From Plasmopara viticola (lineage: Eukaryota > Oomycota > Peronosporomycetes > Peronosporales > Peronosporaceae), in contig MBPM02000003.1 of assembly GCA_001695595.3 (NCBI GenBank), positions 186,001 through 250,000 on the forward strand: DNA of 64,000 nucleotides, read 5' to 3'. Below the pieces are notes generated by a model, which was not told the DNA's origin, did no database searches, and saw only the letters and a list, made by a program, of their open reading frames with translations. Positions 9,389-21,600 of the stretch are shown here, in pieces. The position numbers were made by a program, and so were the translations under genes. Numbering within the stretch: the stretch's first letter is position 1; each line of letters begins with the position of its first letter.

Positions 9389-12300
9389 TTGGCAGTGAAA
9401 CGTGAAAAATGTCAATAGCAAATATCGCATTTAAAAACGACAGCGAATATCACATTATATACTAAATTTGCATGCCATTTACCGATTTCCATGCGCACAA
9501 AATTTAGCTAAAGCAGAATCACCCAAGCCATCTCTGCTGATGCACAACAAGAAATGGTGGCTCAGAGCACGCTAAAGTAGGACGTAATTGCGGCACGCAA
9601 AAACATCCTCGGGAGTCAAAGCATTTAAGTCCACGTCGTGATTTTTTGAAGAGCGCAGATAGCCGTACTAAAGAAGAGTTCATAGGCGATCAGTTCTGAT
9701 CATTTTCCCAGTCGTTAAAGGGTGTTGCATGGAACCAATAAGCTTGTGTTTGATTTGAGAGCTATATGTTATTTATGAGCTGTCGCGGCTGGTGGTGAGG
9801 TATATTTCTACCCAAAGTCCGAGATGTCGGCCTGACTGCCGAGCATTGTTAGCAGCTCGTCGACCTTTCAAAGAACAAGTAGTTCAGTCACAGTCATGTT
9901 TATCATCTCCTCTTTGTTAATATCTATGGTGGCATCTTTGCACCCGAAGCTTTCTTGCCGTCATAGCACAGCGCTTTTACTTGATATGGTGCCCGATATA
10001 ACGACTACGAATATCCACTGGCGAGATTTTTGTCCCGAACGGCTACGGTTCACTAGTTAAGCGATGGCGGTGCCTAGTCATACGGAGGTGTAGCTCGACA
10101 GAGGCCTACTCTATATATGGACGCCGCAGCAGCTCCCTATGCGACAATACTTTTAGCTAGTATGGTCCACGGTCTAGCGACAAAAACATCCACCAGCGAA
10201 ACCTTGTTTCGAATGCCAATAAGTCACAAGTTGAGCGGTAGTGACGTCTCGTCATACGAACGTGAGCCAGAGGTCTATCCACTATTGAATGGACACTTTA
10301 TGACGTCTAATATCGGACGGGATCAACTTATCTTAAAGGTATGACTTGCTCCTGGCGGCAAGAACACACTGTATGTGGGTAATGGCACTATTCTCCGAGA
10401 AATGGGATGTTGTACCAAGTGCTGTGGTGCTCTGCAAACTAATAAGCAACCCAAAGCTTACTTGAGCGGCCAAAAATAAGTGGATGATAAGAAAGAGGGT
10501 TTTAAAAGAGATGCGGAGGTATCTCCAGTTTTCAATGGATCCTGCTTAAATTAGTTCACTACTGTGCGTTATCAGGGCAATAGCTTTAATTTACTTCGTC
10601 ACGACGTTGGAAAGCTATCGTTAGAGTCCGAAGCATGTATAAATGAGATCCCAGAGCGGATGACGGTCATCGATGTTGTCCGTACTTAAACGTGCTACCG
10701 GGAAAGGGAGATACCTGGTTCAGTACCCACAAAGTCTTGACTTAGACCGTCATGGAAGAGTCGCTTAAGTGGACGGGCAATTACACTCAAAAGAGTTACT
10801 GTCCTACCAATCCGCACCCCAATGGGAGTGTGAACGTTGAATGGGCTGGGCGGCCCCTTGACCAAAAAGGCCTATAGTGATTTGAGAAATACGAAAGTCG
10901 GTCCTAAAATTGGTCGGATAGCTACCAGCATCTTGCGCTAGTGTCAGCTTTGTGTTATTTCCAAAACCTAATCTCTTTTCAGTGTTGCAACATGGGAAGC
11001 AGTCGTTAAGATTGCTAACTCTTCCAAATTTTTTCTTGGCTAAGCGATTCTGAAATATGTACACATTTGCCTCAAAATGCAAATGGAATCCAAGGCAACA
11101 ATCGCAGGGATTTGCTTAATGGTTAAATTTTGTCTATTAAGGCCGTCATTGGTGGTAGAACGAATTAAATAATCAGATCGATAGACCGATCGAGGCGTTG
11201 TTCGATAACTTCAAACGTCATTTCCTGGAGGTACGAAAGTAAGCGAATAAGCATATGTTGTGATCAGCCATCACAAATCAAATGATGATTTGATCAAGTT
11301 TTAATCAAGCGGATATGATGAAGGCTAAAATTGATCAATGACCGGAGGATCGGAATAAATACGATATCGGTGGATCTCAGCTAAGTAAATGCTGCTAGAT
11401 CAGGATGTCAAGGGTGAACAAGTCTGTTTTTACAAAAAGAGAGAGCTATTTGCTAAAAACTTGAAAAAATAGATAGTGACCCGTTAGAGGTTTGTACGAT
11501 CAGTGAAGAGAAAAAGCGAGGAGGTATTGAAGTGAAGGCTCAGGATGGATTTTGCTGGAGAAAGTCAAAGACTTAAGGCATAATATCAGGAGTCAGCGTC
11601 GTATGCTTCTAAGAAAAGGCAGTGCCCTGCAACCTGCTTTGCGAGGTGTTTATTGCGACATTAATTATTTGGATGACAAAATAGTACTTGAGCGAGAGTG
11701 GAATAATGCTCCACGGTTAGGCCGGAAACTGTCTGAGTGTATCAAGGATGTTCAGAATTTCACCGAGATTTTACTTTCCAGCTGCTGTGATAGTAAAAAA
11801 GAACAAAGTCGACATCCGACTTTAATCGGAATGCCGCCAGCGCCTCGTCTGTTGGTTGATTTTCTACCACATGCAAACCATAAAGCCTAGAGACTGTGCT
11901 TTGCTGGATGTAACAAGCCATTTAAAAAGAGTACGGATTATAGGATGGGCTTGACTGGGTTTTGATTTCTCACACCGCTCTGTTCGTTCGAGTGAACAAA
12001 TGAGACTTTATAACAAATCCAGTGCTGTTAACGTCTTGGATTGAGAATGTAAGGATAATAGTAGACTCGATCGATTTGAATTGAAAAATGTATACAAGAA
12101 CGGAAAATTTAACAACAGTGCAGCTCCAGTGGTTCTCGGTCGCGAATTATTAATCGACGGCATTTTGTTGCTATTCACAACGCAAGCTTTTTTGTTCCAC
12201 GTATTGCTAAGATGCAAGACCAAAGCAGTATTCTGCTTTTTGCTGTAAAGCAATTTCTGGGAAGCTACATGGTATATTGACGGCAGACGTTAATAGACAG

Positions 12301-14984
12301 ATCGGAGACTCATTCATATTTTTAAAATGCTAGTCAGCCAATCTATTTCGTTCGCGCACGCTACCTTCGACAGAATTCTTCCTGGGTAACCTAAATGACT
12401 CCACTCAATTAACAAAAATAGCCGTCATTGTCTCACGGGCGTCGCAAGTTGAACATCTACAAAAAAACGGAAGGTGCCATACCATATAAAGCCGAAAGGA
12501 GAAAGCCAAACGAAAGTGACGAGTCAGCTTGTGCTCAAGTCTCGTTCAATAGGAAACACACGAGGTAACAAGTGTTCTGGTGGTATAGTGGTACGGCACT
12601 TCGACTCAGATTGGCTACTCGTCGTATCGATAAACGCAAATGACCAGGCGATCTTGGCTTAACTAATGAATACTCTTTTTTAAAAATGGATGTATACTGG
12701 TAATGTAGCATAAAGTCGAGTTAAGGGTTATCAAACGAAGCTATGAAGTGATTTGAGTGGTTTCCTTTATTGAACATTCGATGCCGCGTCAGATGCTCTG
12801 AGAAAATTGATCAACGACACTTTTGGCGGCTACTGTGTTAGCGGCTTTTGCAATCCAACTCTGCGTTTGTGATTTGTTCAGCAACCTCATTTTTAACTAA
12901 GGATAATCGTCGAGTACAATCGTGTGTTTGGTTAAAAAGAAATTAAAATTCATTGCTCAAAATCAAAGTGGTGTGTGTAGCTCGTATCCTTGCTTCATGT
13001 TAGTAATTTGGCTATAGACGAATGTCTGAGCAGTATCCGAACGAAAGCGTCCGTATTTCGACATACATAAAACAACTCGTAATTTTGAGATAAGCGTTAA
13101 TTTGTGGACTTGATAAGTCACCTATCTCGTTCTTAGAACTTCGGAATGTATCCGCGTCAGCTTGACGGACCCTCCTGCACTAATTTGGTGATCAGTTCAG
13201 TATTACAGACCCCATCAGTCATCTTCGTAATCAATTGGTCTTAATCTTTTCGAAAAACATCACACGATGCTCTTATTGTCCGTAAACGAACACTAATCTA
13301 AGTGCGATCTTCTGGATTGAGTTACTATAAAACGTTTTTTTAGCCTGAATTCTTACCATTGGTTGTAAAGATCTTACACATGTACCATTTTCTATTGCTG
13401 ACATTTGGCTCCCATCAATTGCACAATATATTCCGAGATTGCATGACTTCCAGAATGACGATGCCTCACGGTTGACGTGATAACGTTAAAAGAAACTTTG
13501 CTTTTCAAAAATATAGTTTCTGCTGGTACTTATGTTGTGTGCGGATGCATTCCGCGTTTCACTGGAGCATTGCAACTCGTGACGAAGCTGCGTAGAATTT
13601 ATCGACCTTCCATTTCGTGCGTATCCACAAGAGATGGGACGACAGTCTGTTTGAAACGCTCTACATCGGACTTGACTTGCTAGTACATATTGCAGTGAAT
13701 TTAAATACAATACACTTGCAGAACTCATTTCTGCTCGTAAGGCTTTGCTTTACACCACTCCAATGTGCTCTCAAAACAAGAAAACTCTTCGTTACGAAGA
13801 ATGATGCAATAAGCGATAGGTGCGTGGGATTCTTGATGCATATCCTCAATGCAGATTTGTTGTCTAAGGACGAGAGTCTTCTTAACGTCATGAGGTGCCC
13901 TACTGAAGCTATGACTTGCTAGATGAGATCAGATTTCTTGTCCTTATCACTTTGCGAGAGTTGTTAGTCTAAAAAATGCTTGAAGCGCGTAGCCCGGCGT
14001 CCGGCGCGAAACCACTCCTTTTGCACTTTAAATATAGCGCCGCAGTGCACATCGTGCCCAGTCTGTCTTCAAAAGTATACTTCAACCTATCTATCTGATA
14101 ATTTGTTTGCGTTCGGTCTGCTGCTGACATCAGCGATCCGACTTGCAATAATCAGAACTGTTGTTCCTTAATTAAAGCTTTTGCTACATATCTTGTCGGG
14201 TTCGGCAAGCAATGGCCGTTGAATGCCGCAATTATATTTGCTTTGCTGTTTGTCGACAATGCCAAACATTTCATCTTTATCAGGTGGCACACGATCGTCA
14301 CTATACTCGTGCTGCCACTAACTTTCAGAAGGCTAGAGACAACGTCGAAACTTATGAACTTCCAAAAGTAGGTTGGTACTGGTTGGCTTTAAAAAATAGC
14401 TGTTTGTAAGCCGCGGGTTTTATCTTTTGATAAGCATCACAGATTCTGACATGGGTCCTTTATTGTCTTGTGTTAAAGAAGCAAGAAAATATTATTTTTC
14501 AGTCTAAATGATCGATAGAATCGTCTGCCTCCAATGCGAAATTGATAAATTGCAAAGTGAATGCATACATTTGATCCTTTGTTTTTGTTACGCAATTTGC
14601 TACCTTATAGCCAATCATGTCTAAAATCCAATTCGAATTCATTTACCATTTATGTCACCATTCGAGCTCAATATCCTTGCGTCCATCTCTCCGTGCGCCT
14701 ACCAAGACGTCACTGTTGTAAGTCAAGCATTTTGATAGGTAGTCTATTACATCCCCGTATTTGACTCCGCGGTGACGGTCTTCATATCTTTACCAACTTT
14801 GGCCAAGGCAAATCTAGCTGTATCTTATTTCTCTCTGGTTTCCAAGGAGTCATCGAATATATTAAAAAGTCCTGATTTATTTTATCTATTAACTACACAC
14901 TTAAAAAATAAATTGAAGAGCAGATAAAATTCTGGGTAAACTTCCAATTGACAAGCTATTCGTGTCTATATTACACCTGGCGAA
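9389..14984. other. Long gene-poor stretch of decayed sequence
   Basis: No intact gene is supported over 5.6 kb. Short open frames exist, for example 11552-11890 plus (no ATG at its start, charged, unrecognised) and 13477-13922 plus, but none has a domain I know or a convincing splice chain. Base composition and short broken frames are like the other transposon graveyards in this window. Confidence 0.45.
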
Positions 14985-16600
14985 ACTCCAAAAATTTCTT
15001 CACGATGTGCGTCTCGTCACCAGTTTCTGTATCGAATTTGATTGGTGTTAGATCGTGGCCGAATTTGGCACATAATGCGTCGATAACTCGAAATTAAACA
15101 ATAATTATAGTCGTGACAAGTTCGCAATCACTTTTAGTTCCACAACATTGTCGAAGATCAACTTAATAATACAAAATGGACCGACACATTCTAATGGACC
15201 GACACATTCTATAGCCACTTTACTCTTTCTGTCCTCCGCACCGTCTGCAGCAATTTCCAATGTCAAGTTCTTGTTCTTGTTATCCAGGAAAACTAAATCT
15301 GCTTTTGTGAGCCTAATTTCGCGTTGCTTCTTGTCGTAATTCTCTTCTGTCTTTTTTGGCGGCAAGGATGTTCTTTCGTTTAGGTTCAGTCAATTCCATG
15401 CGTTCATCCACAAACCTTTGGCAAATTCGATCCACACAGCTTCTTGTGCTGAGCTTGTGCACTCGGTCTTCGTTACTGACCTTGGTTGCATCGCTGTTTC
15501 AATCTCAAATGGCTACAGCTTTATCAAGGAACTGACAATTGTTGCATGTGCATACTCAATGGTGCTTGAATGTTTTACCCAGTCATTGCCATGATACGGA
15601 GGCATATACCGCAATGTGTCTTCCAGAACCAATTTTGACAATTTTCGTCCTTCGTATCGAGCTCGATGAGTCGCTATCATGCTCAATTGCCTTCCATTAG
15701 ATGCAACAGTGATTGCACTAATTTCGACACGACTGTCACCTGGTACATTCGGTGGTGTCGCACGACTCCATCAAACAATGAACTGGCAACTTTAAAGTCC
15801 ATAAACGATCTTCCCAACATTTGTTTGGAATTTAATCGGCATCGGTTTTGCGATCTTCTTGAAACTGCTTAATTTCCATCGCATGCATGTTTTACAGGGA
15901 AAGACGAACTTCCAAACGTGTTTTTCTAGTCTTGGCTAGAAAATCATTGCTCAACTTTGAACTATGTGCGCTAAATCCCATGATGCGTAGCCACTGTTCC
16001 ATTATTTCGTCAATAATATTACACGTGCGATACTTGTCATTATTCGGTACACACAACCGCTTAACGCTATGATCTGCTTGGAGAAAAAGCAGCTCTTCCA
16101 TCTTCACAGCCTTATTGCTTTTTTTGCTTCAGTGCCATTCCAAAATTTACCGAAGATTGGATCCATTGTGAAGCCTGTTAAAAATCTTTTTTCATCTTCG
16201 TATCTAAATGCGTGCTGGTGAAATCATATTGACACTCTTAATTTGATTTGTAATGAACTATCAGTGAGATTGACGCATCCCGATCAGGGTCGTTCTCTCC
16301 CTGGAAAACATGCTGTCGAGAATTTTGTAAATCACGATTTCATGCAAGCCACGCAACCCTGATGCCATGCGACGTCTTGATGTTCAAACAATGTCAAAGT
16401 ACACATTGTTGCATTCATGCACTAATATCAACAGATTCTTTGCATCCGAACCATGGTCCGCCGGTCGGGTACCGCATCCGCATCAAAGTTCTGCTTAAGA
16501 GAAGACCTATGTAGTTGTGCCAACGAATTCACTACCTCTGAGATACATTAGGAATTTAGTTCGGCTTGAAATTCAGTAGCCTCGAGCATTTTAAAGCTCA
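14985..16600 (-). pseudogene. Ty3/gypsy retrotransposon relic (integrase to chromodomain)
   Basis: Read on the minus strand, pieces of a gypsy polyprotein lie in the correct order, separated by stops and frameshifts. At 16107-15892 RLCVPNNDKYRTCNIIDEI and following residues match the HHCC zinc-binding N-terminus of integrase. At about 15640-15500 come LEDTLRYMPPYHGNDWV and STIEYAHATI, the integrase-core tail ('vLEDxLR...DWxxxLpxxEFAxN'). At about 15365-15120 NYDKKQREIRLTKADLVFLD matches the GPY/F-type segment ('YYDKKR...vGDLVLLD'), then ECVGPFCIIKLIFDNVVELK. At about 15085-14985 HDLTPIKF and ETHIVKKFLEFR resemble the linker and chromodomain start. I could not delimit LTRs. The upstream boundary near 16600 is approximate. 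Confidence 0.7.
15181..15216. repeat. Tandem 18-bp duplication in the gypsy relic
   Basis: CCGACACATTCTA begins at both 15181 and 15199, an 18-bp tandem duplication. On the minus strand it doubles the motif ECVGP(L/F) inside the GPY/F segment of the retrotransposon relic. It looks like a post-insertional slippage mutation. Confidence 0.8.
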
Positions 16601-17627
16601 GTAACATTTCAACATTCGGCTGCTTCTTCAACTGAAGCGCGCCTGTCTAGCACGACGACTGGACAAGCTCTCAATATTTCTTTTGGCCATTTCTTTCATT
16701 TACTGGGTGCTCGTGACACCAGGGCTTTCTTCGGTTTCGCACTCCATTTTCTTCTTGCAGAGCTATGTTGCCTCGTCTGAATAATAAAGTACGTCGTGCA
16801 GACCTATGTAACCCGCTTGCAGAACTTTGTACCCTGCATTACGGTGTCCACCTATGAATTTTTGCTCTTCGCACTACCTTTATTGTTATCAACAGCGGGT
16901 GTTGCCACGCCTTTGCGTCCACTTCGATAAAATATCGATACATCCAGCATTTAGTTGGGGTGTGGAACTATCTAGAATTTTTTAGGAAAGTCTTCGCACA
17001 CAATAGGGTGTCGTTTATGCTTTGTTGCGTGGAATTCTACTTATGGCTTTGTCCTGCCCATTTATTCAGGGTAGGATATGCAGCTAGGTGTCACATTCAT
17101 CTCATCACAGCATCTAAGCATACATTTAGACATATGGCGTCTCGATAAGCGACTAATTACTGCATTCAGTCTCAAAAAACAAAGATTGAGCAAGAGACTT
17201 TAATTCTTGGACTTATTAATTTCTACAATGCTATGTGGCACGGATCCCTTGCTTTGACCAAATTCGCTACCGCGATTCTGGCAAAGACTCAAACCCTTCA
17301 AAATAGTCCTTTCACTCATTGTACATATGCATGCCGGTGTAGATATCGATATGTGTAGCATACTCAAGAAAGGTATTTAGTAAATATAAGTTCCGACTTG
17401 ATGGTGGTGGGTGCAATGAAGGGATTAAGACCACAAATGTACGTCAAGCCTCAACTTACAAAAAGTGGACCAGCTTGGTGCTTGTCGTCCTTTTTCATTG
17501 CCTTCTTCTTGAGTCATATAGCGTATAGTATCTTATCGCATCATTCACTTATCTGGAGATATATTTTCCCACGTTGAAAAAGCACTTTCCTATAATAGCA
17601 ACGCATTACCGCGAAATGTGGGGTGTT

Positions 17628-17662
<35 letters not shown>

Positions 17663-17764
17663 AGGCAAACAACGCTAAACAAATAATAAGGTAACTCCGC
17701 TGTCGTCCATTCGTCATTTGGTTGACCTGACAGGCGACAAAGAAAGTAATTTAACAGAAATAAT
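16601..17764. other. Gene-poor sequence with an AT microsatellite
   Basis: This may include further decayed upstream parts of the gypsy element (reverse transcriptase side), but I could not recognise them. It contains the AT run at 17632-17659. No supported gene. Confidence 0.4.
17632..17659. repeat. (AT)14 microsatellite
   Basis: Uninterrupted alternating AT for 28 bases. It lies about 100 bp before the dispersed repeat at 17765. Confidence 0.95.
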
Positions 17765-18051
17765 TGTATTGTATTACGTTATCGCGTTGCCAAGTTATGC
17801 ACGTGCTAGGCTCAGTCTGGCTAGTCCACGGCATAGAGTGGTGTCCGCATACGTCGGGTCTCGTTCGGCGGGCAGTGCAGCCAGCACCGAGGTCGTGAGG
17901 GTCTTCCATTATTTTGTTTATTTCTGACTTGGTAAGAGCCCAGGTGGCGCCCGGTGCTGGAGATCGTCGCGTCGAGGGTGAGACTCGTTTGAGACCTGCA
18001 GATGCCCGAGAGCACCTGCTCGAAGCGCGCGAGCATTTAGCCCCCGCGCTT
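17765..18051 (+). repeat. Dispersed repeat, copy A (inverted partner at 44851-45138)
   Basis: About 285 bp that recurs in reverse complement near 45 kb with only scattered differences. It begins at TGTATTGTATTACG and ends at CCCCCGCGCTT. The largest difference is a local block around 17910-17935 (TTTTGTTTATTTCTGACTTGG here, TTCTGCTTCGCTCTGCCTTGG in the other copy). It could be a solo LTR, a short interspersed element or a MITE; I see no long coding frame or clear terminal repeat to decide. Confidence 0.85.
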
Positions 18052-18640
18052 GGAAGGAGGGCGTCACCCCAACCTTTTCCAAGCTTAACATAAATATTCT
18101 TATTAATTAAATACCTATTGCAATACTTTCAAAATAGAGTGAAAACAAGGCAATAATCATTTTCGAGCATTAAATTGACTCCATCTATATTAAGCTTTTT
18201 AGTATAAAAGTCTGAGCTTTTACCATGGTCCACCGTACAATTATCGCGCCTACGTTACGAAGGAATAATCAACCACTCACACCAAACGCCTAATCCTTTT
18301 TCATCACCCGGGATGAACTTTACATAAATTAAGGAATGCATGGCCGCTGTCGTACAGTTTGACGACTGAAATGAGCAGATATTCAAAGCCATTGGTGAGG
18401 TCAAGCGTATCTCATTGCTTCGTTAAGTTGGTCTGTTTGTGATCACAGAGAGCTCGTAACCTTTGCGCTATGGTCTCGTTCCTGCAAAAAAGAGACTGGT
18501 CCACGTTAAAAGGACATGTGGGGGATTATGTGCATCAGCTCATAAAGAGAACCTGTAGATTGGATTATAAGTCGTAGTCGTTACTTTTTGCATTTACTTG
18601 AGGTCATCATTCACTTTCCGTTTTTCTATCACAAGGGTCA
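18052..18640. other. Intergenic, 3' flank of the scaffold gene
   Basis: About 590 bp of AT-rich sequence without a supported gene, between the dispersed repeat and the stop codon of the minus-strand scaffold gene. Confidence 0.4.
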
Positions 18641-21600
18641 CTACTCTTTCTTTCGTGAGGCGATAGCAGACAGGAAATCCCCTCGTCCAGGATTTGCACC
18701 TCCTTCGCCACGGCCACGAATCGCTGACATCAAATCACCACCCCGGCCGCCACGCCCACCATCATCGCCTCCACGCGATTTGATTGCAGAGAACAAATCA
18801 CCACGTCCTGGACCCCCGGGCTTGCCCCGACCACGCCCGCGAATAGATGAGAGAAAGTCAGTGGGAGGGCCTGCATCGTCGCCACCACCACGACCCTTAA
18901 GCGCTGAAAAAAGATCATTTCGACCACCACCGCGACCGTTGCGTCCCCTCCCTCTGGCAGCCATCATTGGATGAGGTGCTCGATTAGAAACCGCTTCCTC
19001 AGCTGCTTCAGTTTCTGGTGCTGTAGCACTTTTATTCTTCTCCTTCGCCTCCTTTAAAATTTCAGCTCGCGGTTTCACGCGACGGGTCATCGGAGGACCT
19101 TTGTCCTTCAATGAGGCGAGCGTGGCACGACTCTTCTCGGTCAGATCCTTCATAAGGCCCCGCATGACAGGGATTGCCGATCGCAGACGTTTGTCACTTG
19201 CCTTGACCTCATCCATGCGTTCGTCCATGCCATCAAAGCAGTCAATTACCGCCTCGCAATAAAGCAGAATCAAATTACATTCGATAGACGATCGCGTGTC
19301 TTTTGCATCCCGCGAAGCATCTCGCTTGCCCGATAAATTCATACCTGATCGTTCAGCGAACTTTAAACTTGCCAAACGGATCTCGTTCACCAATTCACCG
19401 AATTCGGCCAACTCAACCTTGATTGTGGCAGCAGTCTCTGTACGCTCAAGCCGACGCTTAAGGCGTGCCTGGAACCAGAGCAGCTGTCGATTCTCGATTT
19501 GATCAAGTGAGGTGTCGATCAATTCACATGCACCATTCGCTTCAGCAACAAGACGCACATTGCGGTAATGTTTCTTTAAAGCGTCTGCACGAGAATTTGC
19601 TAGCTTCGCCCGCGCCAGCTCCTGGGCTTCTGCCAAAGCGCGGGCACCTGCATCATCAGGATTACCCTTTTGGACCGTTGACTCCATGTACACGTCTCCT
19701 TCAGGATGTCCGAGGTCCTGATCGTATGCCGGGGCCCTGTTTGCTTTGATGGGACACTGTTTACCAATCATAGGACACCCAATATCCGGGTCGTCGCGCG
19801 TAGCGTACGGATGATTATCCTCGGGTCCGTACTGTTTTACATGCTTGTTGTACGAGTTCACAACAGTCTTAAATGTCTCTTTCAACGTTTTGAACCACTC
19901 ATACTTTTTTTTCGTCATTTCTTCACCTTGTTGGGATTTCCAAGTTTCTGCAACGTCACGCAAATGCATGTGTAGTGCACGACGCTCTGTCACCGTAAGA
20001 CCCGTAACGCGTAAATTGTCCAACAGCGATGGGTGATTCTTCGCGATATCTGCTGGATCCATACGAAGTAGTTCCAGAACATTTGTCCGCTTGTACTTAC
20101 GAGCGATTTCTCGAGATAAAAATTTGCCTGTTGGCGATGGTGTCGTCTGAAGATCCGCCTCAGACATCTTTTTCACATCAACCGGCATCATCCGACGAAT
20201 TGCTTTCAGTGCCTTCATGTTTTCCTCATAATTTTCCTCCTCCCACTCTCGCTCCTTCCGTGCTTCTTCAGCAGCGTACTCGTCAGTGAGCATCAGCGCA
20301 GTATTGTACTTTTCCATATCCTGCTCTAAACGATAATACTCTTCACGAAGCTGCTTTTGAATTGCTGGATCTGGATGCGTCACATCAGCAGAACCGATTT
20401 CTTGCATTCGCTTAGAGATTTCTTGCACTTTCGCCATAGCCTCTTCATATGGAATATCCGCAGCTACGGCAATACCAGCCTGCTGCAACTGCTTTTCCAG
20501 CTTTAGTAGACGACGTAGCAACTTCACTTGGTCGCTAGATATATCCAAATTAGCAAACATATCTTGTGCTTTCGGTTCGTCTTTTTGTCGCATCGAGCGG
20601 CTACGCTTCAGTTTTTCTACCTCTGCCTGCAAAGCGCGAATTTTCTCGTCGTACGAGTTGATACCGTCAAAGAACACCGCAATGCCTTCTTCATCAACAC
20701 CATCTTCTTGCATTTTCTTCTTGATCTCGTCGTTTGAATGACCATCCTGCACCATGCGACGGTACGGTGCATAGATTGATGGGCCCTGGACATCTGACTC
20801 CTGGATACGGCGATTTGCTTCAATAAGCTTTTGAGCCTCTTCCTGTGCTCGCTTGGCTTCGGCAAACTGCTTCTCGGCTTCCTCTTTGGCTCGAGCTGCT
20901 TCCGCCATAGCCTTTTCTACAGCTGCCTTACCCTCACGCTGCTCTTCCCGCGCTGCAGCCATGGCTGCTTCAGCCTTCTGTCGGGACTGCTCAAGCAGCA
21001 TATGAGCTTCTTCTTGGGCAAGAACGGCATGGTGTGTAGCTTCATCGGCAGCCATCTGAGCCTCGGCCTTGATTTTGACCATTTCGTCACGCTCGTTCAT
21101 CATACCGTTGCTGCTCAGATCATCACCCAGACGGCCACGTTCTTGATCCTCTTCGTACGCTTTCTGTTTGTTCACATATTCTAGAGACAAAGTCAGCACG
21201 GCTCCTGCCGAGCGGCTACCAAGTGCAAGTGGATATTTCTTTGTAGTTTTTTGCATGTTTGGTAACGACTTAAGAGGAATTGAAAGCGTCGCAACAAGTT
21301 CGGTCGTGCGGAACAAGTGCTCGTCGAAAATGCGGATCTCCACCACCATGTCATCACTAGGCGCCTCAAAAGAAGCTGAATTGTCTTGTTTCCAAACAGG
21401 AGATCGCTGGTTCTTAACAACAGAAGTCTTAAAAGTTTCAGCACCCACTGTGACTTCACACAATGCGTTTATAGAGCTGCCCGACTTGGTCAGATTAGTT
21501 GCTGACAATACACCAACGTGAATTACAGGAGTTGAAAATGCTTCATAATTGAACTGAGACAAACGTCCACCCGCATTTCTTTCCAGAAACGTTCCATCCA

